From Prevotellaceae bacterium UBA1716 (GTDB lineage: Bacteria > Bacteroidota > Bacteroidia > Bacteroidales > Bacteroidaceae), in NCBI GenBank assembly GCA_002317225.1, contig DCIW01000159.1, positions 1 through 16,890 on the forward strand: a stretch of 16,890 nucleotides of DNA, in the 5' to 3' direction. Shown one piece after another: positions 8,157-14,917 of the stretch (its first letter is position 1; the number at the start of each line of letters is the position of its first letter). A program made the position numbers and the translations under genes. Below the pieces are notes generated by a model. It had not been told where the DNA came from and did not search any database. It worked only from the letters and a program-made list of their open reading frames with translations.

Positions 8157-9374
8157 ATGCAACAAGACAAAAAGCAACCTACCCACCGCAAGCATAACCG
8201 TTTTCATGATTATCGTTCGCGTAGCATTTATCACTTTACGATGGTGGTAAGTGGTAGGGAGCCTGTGCTTGGTGCATTGGAAGGTGTGACGAAGAGCGGT
8301 GCCATAGTGCCTTATTATATAAAGAGGAATGAGGATGAAGATGCGAACGATCCTGTCGTGATGGCGCGAATGCAGTTGACTGCATTAGGCACAGCTGTGT
8401 CTCGTCAGATAGCGATGTTGCCCGAGCGTGCAAGGCAAAAAGGCTGCAAGGTGCGGATTCTTCAGAAGTGTGTGATGGATACGCACATCCACTTTGTGCT
8501 CTTCGTCGAGGAGGATATGAAAGAGAAGGTCGGAATGCTCATTCGCGGATTCAAGCAAGGGTGCAATAAGGCTCTGAGGGAGAGCTTAGCAATGGTGGGG
8601 GATGTGGCGAGGTTACAAACCTCACCTGCACAACAGGGAACCGAACAACAGGAAAATGCCCAACAGGGAACGGGGCAGCCTACAATAGCCTCCATGTTCC
8701 CCTCTTTCTCTGTCGTAAAAGGAGGCTTTCCAGGCCGAGATGCCCACCTCCGCGTTCTCATCCATAACCTCCCCGCCCATTCCCATCTCGTCACCTCTCC
8801 CCGCCTTCTCTACGACCATGCCCTCTTCGAAGACGATTTCGACGAAACCATCCTCATCAAACGTGGCCAACTCGACCGTATGATAAAATACGTCCACGAC
8901 AACCCTTGGCGCAAATGGATTAAAATACACTACCGCAACCGCTTCCTTCCTACCCGAGGCATCACCATAGCGGGTCGCACATACGATGCCATCGGCAACC
9001 TCATGCTCCTTGCCCTTCTACGCTCCCAAGTTCATGTACGCAGCCACTTCACCGAACAGGAGCGACGCGACTACATGAACAACTGCATCATCAAGGCACG
9101 CCACAACTATGCCCTCGTATCCCCATTTGTCTCCCCCTACGAGAAGATGGTTCGTGATGTTGCCCTCGAAGAAGGTCACTCCATCATCCAACTCGTCGAC
9201 AATGGTTTCAACGACTATACCTCCAGCCCAGGCGATCTCTACGACTACTGCATCAACAGCCAAGTCCTCCTTCTCGTCCCCTCCGATTTCCCGCATATCG
9301 ACAAGAAAAAGACCATCAGCAGAAATGAATGCGTAATGCTAAATGGATTGGCGGGGGAAATAGTAGGGGAATAG
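8157..9374 (+). CDS. REP-associated Y1 (HUH) transposase-like protein with extra C-terminal domain
   Basis: The 405-residue product starts 9 bp after the dockerin gene. Residues about 10-260 match the Y1/RAYT transposase family: HNRFHDYRSRSIYHFTMVV near the N-terminus, the HUH metal motif as His110-Ile-His112 in CVMDTHIHFVLF, and the family's tyrosine-containing helix around Tyr245 (MIKYVHDNPWRKW). A glutamine-rich insert (about 153-176, SPAQQGTEQQENAQQG) splits the domain. RAYTs nick and join single-stranded DNA at REP palindromes and are usually about 150-250 residues long. Here residues about 316-400 form a further alpha/beta-looking segment (LVSPFVSPYEKMV, HSIIQLVDNGF, LLLVPSDFPHI, ISRNECVMLNGLAGEI) that resembles DprA/SLOG-like Rossmann domains. 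Base composition changes sharply inside the gene. Activity as a transposase is not shown. Confidence 0.75.
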   Translation: MQQDKKQPTHRKHNRFHDYRSRSIYHFTMVVSGREPVLGALEGVTKSGAIVPYYIKRNEDEDANDPVVMARMQLTALGTAVSRQIAMLPERARQKGCKVRILQKCVMDTHIHFVLFVEEDMKEKVGMLIRGFKQGCNKALRESLAMVGDVARLQTSPAQQGTEQQENAQQGTGQPTIASMFPSFSVVKGGFPGRDAHLRVLIHNLPAHSHLVTSPRLLYDHALFEDDFDETILIKRGQLDRMIKYVHDNPWRKWIKIHYRNRFLPTRGITIAGRTYDAIGNLMLLALLRSQVHVRSHFTEQERRDYMNNCIIKARHNYALVSPFVSPYEKMVRDVALEEGHSIIQLVDNGFNDYTSSPGDLYDYCINSQVLLLVPSDFPHIDKKKTISRNECVMLNGLAGEIVGE

Positions 9375-9395
9375 GGTTGGGGGAAGATGTGTTTA

Positions 9396-9417
9396 TATTC
9401 ACAGTCTTATGTGAATA
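9396..9417. other. Small hairpin after the transposase-like gene
   Basis: TATTCACA (9396-9403) and TGTGAATA (9410-9417) form a perfect 8-bp inverted repeat with a 6-nt loop, 22 bp after the stop of the transposase-like gene. There is no T-run after it, so a terminator is uncertain; an operator or REP-like palindrome is equally possible. Confidence 0.35.
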
Positions 9418-9515
9418 CATACATAGAATATCGGGGAATATATTGAAAAAATATACTATTTTGGCAAATACTATGAAAAAGACTGCAAAAACTATGTTAT
9501 TTGCATTGTTTTCCT

Positions 9516-9523
9516 TAATTTTG
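9516..9523 (+). promoter_or_regulatory. -7 promoter element for the AT-rich unknown gene
   Basis: TAATTTTG matches TAnnTTTG and lies 45 bp upstream of the ATG at 9569. No clear -33 TTTG is seen at the usual spacing, so the assignment rests on the -7 box and its position. Confidence 0.5.
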
Positions 9524-9568
9524 CATATAACATAGTAATCAAATTTTAATTAACTCATTAATTGCTAT

Positions 9569-10486
9569 ATGATTCAATTGACAAAGTCTGAGCTTATTAC
9601 ACTTAAACATCTTTATGATGGCGAACAAAAGAAAGACAAACCAGAAGGCATTTCAGATGCACAATTTTGTACTGCATTAGACTCGTTAAAAATAAAGGGA
9701 ATGGTTAAGGCTATATTTGGGTCTGGACATGAAGTTGTCGCATGCCAAATAGAAAAGTCAGGTATTGCCGTAATAGACGATTTGAAAGACGAAGAAAAAC
9801 GTATATTACGAGCGGTATTAAAGGAACATGAATTAACTCTTGATCAATATACTCTTCTCGTTAATACAAAGCAAGGTGGTAAGGTTATTCCTTTGCCAAA
9901 TTATACTTCTGATCTTTTTCGTAAATTGGTCTTTAATCCTTTATATGGGAAAATGTTACTTATGCGTGATCCAAACGACCAGTATAAAACAACAGTGATT
10001 ATTTCTAAAAATGGTGAACAGCTTATTGAAGAAATTGAAGATGAGGTTTATACAAGAATTTCTATGAATAATAGTAAAGTTTCAGATTTGGAATATAGTA
10101 ATTTAAAGAATCAAATCTCATCATTGGAGTCTCAACTCGAAAACAGTGGTGAACGAATACAAGAATTAGAACAAAACGAGAAGAACGGTCGTACCTATCA
10201 TTACGAAAAGAGTAGAGGATGTTACGATAAGTTAAAACTTTCATTGCGTGAACGAATTGTTATCGAATTAGCATTTTACAGAAAGATGGTCGGTAATAAA
10301 GATGCAGACATGTCTCTTGGTAGAAAGAGTTTAATAGGAAACAAAGAAACCGTTACTTCCTATCTCAACGAAATGAAGAATACAAACAAGAAACCATTAA
10401 GTGTTGAGGAGATAAAGCATATTAGATTTGTTTTAAGTATAGAGAACATTGACACATCATACGTTTTAGATTATCTTTCTCATTAA
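9569..10486 (+). CDS. Unknown AT-rich protein with winged-helix-like N-terminus and coiled coil
   Basis: I do not recognise this 305-residue protein. The N-terminal half seems to hold two related segments: residues about 1-75 (LTKSELITLKHLYDG, FCTALDSLKIKGMVKAIF, CQIEKSGIAVIDDL) and about 76-160 (ILRAVLKEHELTLDQYTLL, LFRKLVFNPLYGKMLLM, TVIISKNGEQLIEEI). Each has helices followed by a strand and a closing 'xS.xG..' helix, the pattern of winged-helix domains. Residues about 170-205 are a predicted coiled coil (SDLEYSNLKNQISSLESQLE). The C-terminus is a charged helical domain without known motifs. The gene is clearly richer in A and T than its neighbours, has its own promoter and ends before a strong terminator, so it looks like an independent, possibly transferred single-gene unit. 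A DNA-binding role is only inferred. Confidence 0.7.
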   Translation: MIQLTKSELITLKHLYDGEQKKDKPEGISDAQFCTALDSLKIKGMVKAIFGSGHEVVACQIEKSGIAVIDDLKDEEKRILRAVLKEHELTLDQYTLLVNTKQGGKVIPLPNYTSDLFRKLVFNPLYGKMLLMRDPNDQYKTTVIISKNGEQLIEEIEDEVYTRISMNNSKVSDLEYSNLKNQISSLESQLENSGERIQELEQNEKNGRTYHYEKSRGCYDKLKLSLRERIVIELAFYRKMVGNKDADMSLGRKSLIGNKETVTSYLNEMKNTNKKPLSVEEIKHIRFVLSIENIDTSYVLDYLSH

Positions 10487-10533
10487 TCATTTAGTAAATA
10501 CAATGCACTTGGAGTATGCAAGAGCAATAATTT

Positions 10534-10562
10534 ATCCGGCGACCCCTCGCCGGATTTTTTTT
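10534..10562 (+). terminator. Rho-independent terminator
   Basis: ATCCGGCGA (10534-10542) and TCGCCGGAT (10547-10555) form a perfect 9-bp GC-rich stem with a CCCC loop, followed by an eight-T run to 10562. It lies 47 bp after the stop of the unknown AT-rich gene and isolates it from the primase/helicase genes. Confidence 0.9.
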
Positions 10563-10635
10563 ATACCTCGCCAGATAGTCAAATTTTAGGTTGGATTCTA
10601 AAAAAATATCTATAACTATTTAATAAATAAGGTTA

Positions 10636-10651
10636 TACCTTTGTAACTTTG
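10636..10651 (+). promoter_or_regulatory. Two adjacent -7 promoter elements for the VirE-N/DUF3987 pair
   Basis: TACCTTTG (10636-10643) and TAACTTTG (10644-10651) both match TAnnTTTG and sit end to end. Either could set a transcription start about 120-130 nt upstream of the ATG at 10775. No convincing -33 TTTG is visible. Confidence 0.55.
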
Positions 10652-10653
10652 CA

Positions 10654-10759
10654 TATCGAAAAATTCGATAGGTCTCTATCTGTTGGTGTACAACGACAGT
10701 TGAGATAACAGGCATGGAAGCGAAAAATAGAGCTATACTGAAGTGCCTACAATGCTCTA
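10654..10759 (+). promoter_or_regulatory. Structured 5' leader of the primase-like gene
   Basis: The leader between the promoter boxes and the ATG at 10775 contains at least two inverted repeats. One is TATCGAA (10654-10660) with TTCGATA (10664-10670), right at the expected transcription start. The other is TAGAGC (10728-10733) with GCTCTA (10754-10759). The first could be an operator or the 5' cap hairpin of the mRNA. No known riboswitch class was recognised. Confidence 0.35.
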
Positions 10760-10774
10760 AAAACACAAACACAA

Positions 10775-11761
10775 ATGAAAGATATTTCTATCTTCAAGAG
10801 TCTCGGAGACCGTAATCCTGCTAAGCAGCCGTTGGTCTACATTTATTCCGAGACAGTATCAACAACCAACAGCGTGTATCGCAAGACTGTAGGCAGTTTG
10901 CTTGCACGTCAGGCTGGTGACGTGCAGCGTGCTAAGGCTCTCAAGCAGAGCACGGGCGCGTTCACTCCAGCAGTAGTATGCGAAGGCGGTCATAACCAAA
11001 GTGACATTGTCGCTTTAACTCAGATGGTGAATGTGGACATCGACCATATTGGTGATGATGTTCTTCCTTCTATTATTAATAAGGTATGGGACGACCGTTA
11101 CAATCGTTTCTCTTATCTTACTAATTCTCAGCATGGCATTCGTGTCATCTCTTCATGGGTTGCGGTAACTAAGGACGGAGAAGTGATTGGTGAGGACTAC
11201 TTCGTGTGGGATTCTGATAAAGAGACTCAAGAGCAGTTCCTCAAGCGTGTGCTTCCTTATCATCGCGCTGCTTATGCAAAGGTGAATGAGTATTACAAGG
11301 GACTTACAGGTCTTGACTACGACCACCAGACTTCTGATGCAACCCGCCTTTCGTTCCTCAGCCATGATGCGTCTGCCAACTATAACGATGCGTCAGAATC
11401 CTTCGAGATTACCCCTGAGGACGTGGCAAAGTTCATCAACAAGGATAAGGCGCTTGTTCGCCACACCGACATGGGTAATGTGCGTATGGCTCGCACGCCA
11501 GGTCTCTCTTCTAAGGTGAATAATGTGTTCGATTTGGTTGAGCTTTGGGTGTCTCGCACTACTACCTACCAGCCTGGTTCCTTCAATCGTTATGTGATGA
11601 AGTGCGGTTACTTGCTTTGCGAGTTTGGAGTGCTTCAGAGCATTGCAGAGGAATGGGCAGTGGGCAACTTCAGCGACTACAATGCTAAGGACGTGCGTGC
11701 AATCATTCGTTCATGCTATGGTCACGCTAATTTTGGCACTAAAACTTTTATTAATTATTAA
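10775..11761 (+). CDS. VirE N-terminal / BT4734-like primase-type protein
   Basis: The 328-residue product matches the 'VirE N-terminal domain' proteins of Bacteroidetes (BT4734-like). Recognisable parts are the GDVQRAKALKQSTGAFTPAV stretch, the acidic core VNVDIDHI (residues about 88-95), the NSQHGIRVISSW strand and the DATRLSFLSHD motif (about 189-199). This family is thought to adopt an archaeo-eukaryotic primase-like fold, in which the paired aspartates of the D-I-D motif and the histidine of QHG would bind metal and nucleotide; the catalytic role is inferred from the fold, not shown. The gene is followed after 5 bp by a DUF3987 ATPase gene, the usual partner, so the two likely act together in DNA replication or repair of a mobile or accessory element. 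Confidence 0.75.
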   Translation: MKDISIFKSLGDRNPAKQPLVYIYSETVSTTNSVYRKTVGSLLARQAGDVQRAKALKQSTGAFTPAVVCEGGHNQSDIVALTQMVNVDIDHIGDDVLPSIINKVWDDRYNRFSYLTNSQHGIRVISSWVAVTKDGEVIGEDYFVWDSDKETQEQFLKRVLPYHRAAYAKVNEYYKGLTGLDYDHQTSDATRLSFLSHDASANYNDASESFEITPEDVAKFINKDKALVRHTDMGNVRMARTPGLSSKVNNVFDLVELWVSRTTTYQPGSFNRYVMKCGYLLCEFGVLQSIAEEWAVGNFSDYNAKDVRAIIRSCYGHANFGTKTFINY

Positions 11762-11766
11762 TTAAT

Positions 11767-13398
11767 ATGGCAACATTTAATGAATACTTCATTGAGCAGC
11801 ATCGCGAAGACAGTAACTTTGCTGCTAACATGGCAAATATCGAGGGCCAAAATGCCTCTTATAGCCATAAGTCTCCAAAAACTCCAGAATCTCCATTTGC
11901 GGATGGGGAGTCACCTACCTTCTCTGATAAGATACTGAAGAATATGTGTGGTTTCATACAGACAGCGGTGTCGCACATCAAGAAGCCACGCGACAAGTCT
12001 CAGTTGAGCAATCACTATGGACTTCTTGACATCTCTATTCTAACCATTCTTGCAGTATCTTCTGCAGCGTTCACAAAGGTTCGCTTCCTCTATCGTCGCA
12101 CCTGGTATTACCCTACACTTATGATACTCGTCATTGCTATTGCTGGTATGGGAAAGGGTGTGATGGAAGGTATCTTCAAGCTTGTTGAGCCAATCAATGA
12201 TTTGTTTTCGACAAGATATAAGGAGATGATGAAGGCTTACACTGATCAGCAGAATCTCCTTGCATCTATGTCAAAGGAGGATCGAAAGAACTATCGAGAA
12301 GAAATTCTTGAGAAACCTTCGCATCTGCTATTCCGCATCCCGACCGATTCCACCTATGCTGCTTTCATCAAGGCACTCTGCAACATGATGGGTATGGGTG
12401 CAGTTCTCGATACTGAGATTGACACTTTGGTTCATTCGTTTGCTCAAGACATGGGTGATTATTCTGTTCTAATCCGTAAGAATTTCAAGCATGAGTACCA
12501 TGATTGGTATCGCAAGACGGAGGATGAGGTTGGAATAATTCCGGAACCAAAGTTTAGCATGGCTCTTTCTGGCACACTCGACCAGCTCAAAGCATTTGTC
12601 AATTCTGTTCAGAATGGCTTTTTCAGCCGAATCTTGTACTATTTTTATTCTGCACGACCAGTCTGGGTTGATGCTGAGAATGAGAACGATTGCGATGAGG
12701 ATGACAAGAGTTTCTTTTCCAACCTTGGTAAGCAGCTCCTTCGAATCTTCCTCAAACTCGAAGCTCTACCCGAGCCAATACGATTCCGTTTGACAGACAA
12801 GCAGATTAAGAAGTTGAACACCACTTTCAACACTATCCATACCAACTATGTTTCCATAGAAGGTAATGAGATTCATGCTACAGTTGTTCGCCTTGCTGTT
12901 TGTTTACAACGCATTGCCTTGATGCTCACGGTACTTCGACTTCTTGATAAGGACGATGCCGAGATTGATGAGGCATTGAAAGGCGATCTGACTTGTTCGA
13001 ACAAGGACTTTAATAGTGCGGTGATTATCATTCAGGTTCTCATGCAGCATGGGTCTGGTTATTATGAGATGTTGCAGAGACGTGAAGCGGAGGAGATTGA
13101 TGATGAGGTTGCAGAACCAGCTGACTTTGGTCGTGAAGATGTGAACAAAGGGTTCGAATCATTGCCAACTAACCGAAAACTCACACGTGATGACATCATC
13201 AAGGCTATGACCGATGCTGGTGTTCCTTATAGCACTGCCGACAAGTATGTCATCAAGTTTGTCAAGTCACTTCGCTTGAAGAAGATTTGCCATGGCCAGT
13301 ACCGCAAGTACACTGACGACGAATACTTGATTGTCAAGAAGTCGGCTACGCCAAAGAAACCTAAGACAAGCAAGAAGGAGCGCAAGACCAAATCATAG
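11767..13398 (+). CDS. DUF3987 ATPase, helicase-like partner of the primase-type protein
   Basis: The 543-residue product has the DUF3987 layout. A P-loop-like motif AIAGMGKG has its lysine at about residue 130. A Walker B-like LDTEID lies at about 214-219, a sensor-like strand SMALSGTLDQL precedes about residue 270, and an arginine-finger-like GFFSRILYYF has its arginine at about 288. The N-terminal 60 residues are polar, with a Ser/Pro-rich linker (SYSHKSPKTPESP). The C-terminus (about 455-525, RKLTRDDIIKAMTDAG, YVIKFVKSLRLKKICHGQY) looks like a winged helix, and the last 20 residues are strongly basic (KKPKTSKKERKTKS). The family is found with primase-like proteins in phages, plasmids and Bacteroidales chromosomes and is probably a hexameric helicase-type ATPase. 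Its gene is 5 bp after the VirE-N gene, so the two are co-transcribed. Confidence 0.8.
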   Translation: MATFNEYFIEQHREDSNFAANMANIEGQNASYSHKSPKTPESPFADGESPTFSDKILKNMCGFIQTAVSHIKKPRDKSQLSNHYGLLDISILTILAVSSAAFTKVRFLYRRTWYYPTLMILVIAIAGMGKGVMEGIFKLVEPINDLFSTRYKEMMKAYTDQQNLLASMSKEDRKNYREEILEKPSHLLFRIPTDSTYAAFIKALCNMMGMGAVLDTEIDTLVHSFAQDMGDYSVLIRKNFKHEYHDWYRKTEDEVGIIPEPKFSMALSGTLDQLKAFVNSVQNGFFSRILYYFYSARPVWVDAENENDCDEDDKSFFSNLGKQLLRIFLKLEALPEPIRFRLTDKQIKKLNTTFNTIHTNYVSIEGNEIHATVVRLAVCLQRIALMLTVLRLLDKDDAEIDEALKGDLTCSNKDFNSAVIIIQVLMQHGSGYYEMLQRREAEEIDDEVAEPADFGREDVNKGFESLPTNRKLTRDDIIKAMTDAGVPYSTADKYVIKFVKSLRLKKICHGQYRKYTDDEYLIVKKSATPKKPKTSKKERKTKS

Positions 13399-13428
13399 TT
13401 TCTGCACAGTAAGATTGTATATTAGAGT

Positions 13429-13464
13429 TTATCCACAGAAGCCATCACGACTTTTGTGGATTTT
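13429..13464 (+). terminator. Hairpin after DUF3987 gene; contains a DnaA-box match
   Basis: ATCCACAGAA (13431-13440) pairs with TTTTGTGGAT (13452-13461) as a 10-bp stem with one G-U pair and an 11-nt loop, then a short T-run. This fits a weak terminator 32 bp after the stop. The left arm also contains TTATCCACA (13429-13437), an exact match to the classical DnaA box, so a replication role is an alternative. Confidence 0.5.
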
Positions 13465-13534
13465 CTGGATATAATGGAGAAATATGGTTATTTGTGGTCG
13501 AAAGATAATCCTCTTTGGCTGTTCGCATACAGAA

Positions 13535-13616
13535 ACACGTCCTAATGTATCAGCCAACACGACCTATTGTGTTGGTCAACACGTCCTTATGTGTGAGCTC
13601 ACATAATAGGACGTAT
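13535..13616 (+). repeat. Four 16-bp units at an exact 22-bp period (iteron-like array)
   Basis: Units start at 13535, 13557, 13579 and 13601. The first three read ACACGTCCTAATGTAT, ACACGACCTATTGTGT and ACACGTCCTTATGTGT; the fourth is inverted (its complement reads ATACGTCCTATTATGT). Each differs from the consensus ACACGTCCTATTGTGT at one or two bases. The spacers are 6 bp each (cagcca, tggtca, gagctc), and the last spacer is the centre of the palindrome TGTGAGCTCACA. The array lies between the converging DUF3987 and DUF3810 genes. Units 3 and 4 can also form a hairpin followed by TTTT, so a terminator role is possible. Confidence 0.7.
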
Positions 13617-13623
13617 TTTCCTC

Positions 13624-14637
13624 CTACCTCTCCACCGACATAATCATATTAACCACCTGGTCATAGTTCTTCGTGCCGGAGGAGATGCGGTTGGACTTGA
13701 GGAACCAGTTGTAGAGCCTGGATTGGAGTTGGTCGAGGAGGGGGGAGCGTAGGGAGAGCCAGTGGTGGCGCTGGGTGGTGAGTTGGGAGATGGTGAGGGG
13801 ATTGATGGTGGAGTGCCAATGGTTGTACTCGTCTTGGGAGAGGAGGGAGTAGGCGTTGCGGTTGATGTTGGGGAGTAGGTTGTAGTAGGCAGTGTAGCGG
13901 AGGAAAGGGGACGAGGAGAGGCGACAGGTGCGGTATGCCCAGTAGTTGGCTTCTGCCTCGTTGCTGATGCCGAGAAGGTGGGAGAGTTCGTGGGCATAGA
14001 CGAAGGGATGCTGGAGAGGGAGGAGTTGGTGGTTGAGTTGGCTTTCGGCCATGAAAGGACCCATATAACCGAGTACACCTACAGAGGAATAGAGACGGTT
14101 GATGAGAACTGTCTTGGGATGCTGGAACGAGCGAGGGGTGCATAGTCCTGCAGAAGAAGGAAGGGTGCGGTAGATGGACTTGATTTCTTCTTCGTAGTCG
14201 GGTAGGGAGTCGGTGTTGGTGACGAGAGAGGAATAGTAGTTCAGACTGTCGGTGTAGTTGTTGAGAAATGCCACGAATGCTGCTTTTTCGAACTTGGATG
14301 GCGTGATGTCCATGCGAGTGTAGAAGTCGGCACGGTAGTAGTTGCATGCCCATCCGAGATAGAACCAAACGTATATCCATGCAGCACTTTCGGCAAAACG
14401 TACAAGTCTTGTCTTGAAGCCCTTACTCTTCCAGAAAGGGAAGATGGCGAGGAAGAGTACACCTCCCACTACGATAATCTCTTCGAGTGAGAACGGTACG
14501 ACGGATGCTACGAGCGAGAGCACATAGGAGATGGTAGGGTAGAGCGTAGTTGCGTACCACTCTCCTGCATTGGGAATATATCTTATTGCTATTACCAAGA
14601 GGAGCAGTATCAGCATTGTTAATTGTCGCTTGTTCAT
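13624..14637 (-). CDS. DUF3810 membrane protein with HExxH metalloprotease-like motif
   Basis: The 337-residue product begins with three hydrophobic segments (about 6-20, 35-70 and 84-98), so it is an inner-membrane protein with a long soluble C-terminal part. The zinc-binding motif is His216-Glu217-x-x-His220 in YAHELSHLLG, followed by NEAEANYW, where Glu227 or Glu229 would be the third ligand. A downstream RYTAYYNLLP segment is also typical of DUF3810 (PF12725). The family is a predicted membrane metallopeptidase of Bacteroidetes and Firmicutes with unknown substrate. The C-terminal half of the gene is very C-rich on the coding strand (36 C and 5 G in the 60 bases 13741-13800), which keeps other frames open and creates long spurious frames. 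The gene has its own -7 promoter and is divergent from the HU-related gene. Confidence 0.85.
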   Translation of the reverse strand: MNKRQLTMLILLLLVIAIRYIPNAGEWYATTLYPTISYVLSLVASVVPFSLEEIIVVGGVLFLAIFPFWKSKGFKTRLVRFAESAAWIYVWFYLGWACNYYRADFYTRMDITPSKFEKAAFVAFLNNYTDSLNYYSSLVTNTDSLPDYEEEIKSIYRTLPSSAGLCTPRSFQHPKTVLINRLYSSVGVLGYMGPFMAESQLNHQLLPLQHPFVYAHELSHLLGISNEAEANYWAYRTCRLSSSPFLRYTAYYNLLPNINRNAYSLLSQDEYNHWHSTINPLTISQLTTQRHHWLSLRSPLLDQLQSRLYNWFLKSNRISSGTKNYDQVVNMIMSVER

Positions 14638-14656
14638 TATGATTTTGTATTTTGTG

Positions 14657-14664
14657 CAAAGTTA
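14657..14664 (-). promoter_or_regulatory. -7 promoter element for the DUF3810 gene
   Basis: On the minus strand this is TAACTTTG, 19 bp upstream of the ATG at 14637. Just upstream of it is an inverted repeat, GGATAT (14666-14671) and ATATCC (14680-14685), which could be an operator overlapping the promoter. Confidence 0.6.
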
Positions 14665-14708
14665 CGGATATTGATTCATATATCCAAGTATTTCGTACAA
14701 ATATGATA

Positions 14709-14716
14709 TAACTTTG
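14709..14716 (+). promoter_or_regulatory. Possible distal -7 promoter element upstream of the HU-related gene
   Basis: TAACTTTG matches TAnnTTTG on the plus strand, 201 bp upstream of the HU-related start. No -33 TTTG is seen. It may be a second start site for the same gene or a chance match in AT-rich DNA. Confidence 0.3.
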
Positions 14717-14762
14717 GTCAATAATAAATTATACTAATACTATAAAAATAATTGCTTAAATG

Positions 14763-14794
14763 TTTGGTAATTAGGAAAATATTTCGTAACTTTG
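14763..14794 (+). promoter_or_regulatory. Promoter of the HU-related gene (-33 and -7 elements)
   Basis: TTTG at 14763-14766 and TAACTTTG at 14787-14794 are separated by 20 bp, matching both parts of the Bacteroidetes primary sigma-factor consensus. This is the best promoter in the window. It leaves a leader of about 120 nt before the ATG at 14918, which can form a short hairpin around CCGGTTT and AAACGG. Confidence 0.75.
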
Positions 14795-14917
14795 TAGTGT
14801 TAAAAGGAAGGGAAGTTGAGGTCTTGACGATACCGGTTTAGTCGGGATTGAAACGGAACTGAATGGCGACAGATGTTAGTATTTCTATTGTATTATTACT
14901 TAAAAAATGATTTTTCT

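Noticed and set aside
9473..9535. 20-codon frame resembling a signal peptide (MKKTAKTMLFALFSL...)
   Set aside because: It ends without any mature protein and overlaps the promoter of the next gene; it may be a remnant, but nothing supports expression.
10714..10815. 33-codon frame overlapping the start of the primase-like gene
   Set aside because: It is too short and has no recognisable feature; kept only as part of the leader observation.
13644..14380. Long Pro/His/Ser-rich minus-strand frames of 144 and 239 codons
   Set aside because: They lie inside the DUF3810 gene in other frames and result from its C-rich coding strand; they are low-complexity and match no family.
14840..14862. CRISPR-repeat-like ending (GGGATTGAAAC) in the HU-related leader
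   Set aside because: It occurs once; there are no repeat/spacer units and no cas genes in the window.
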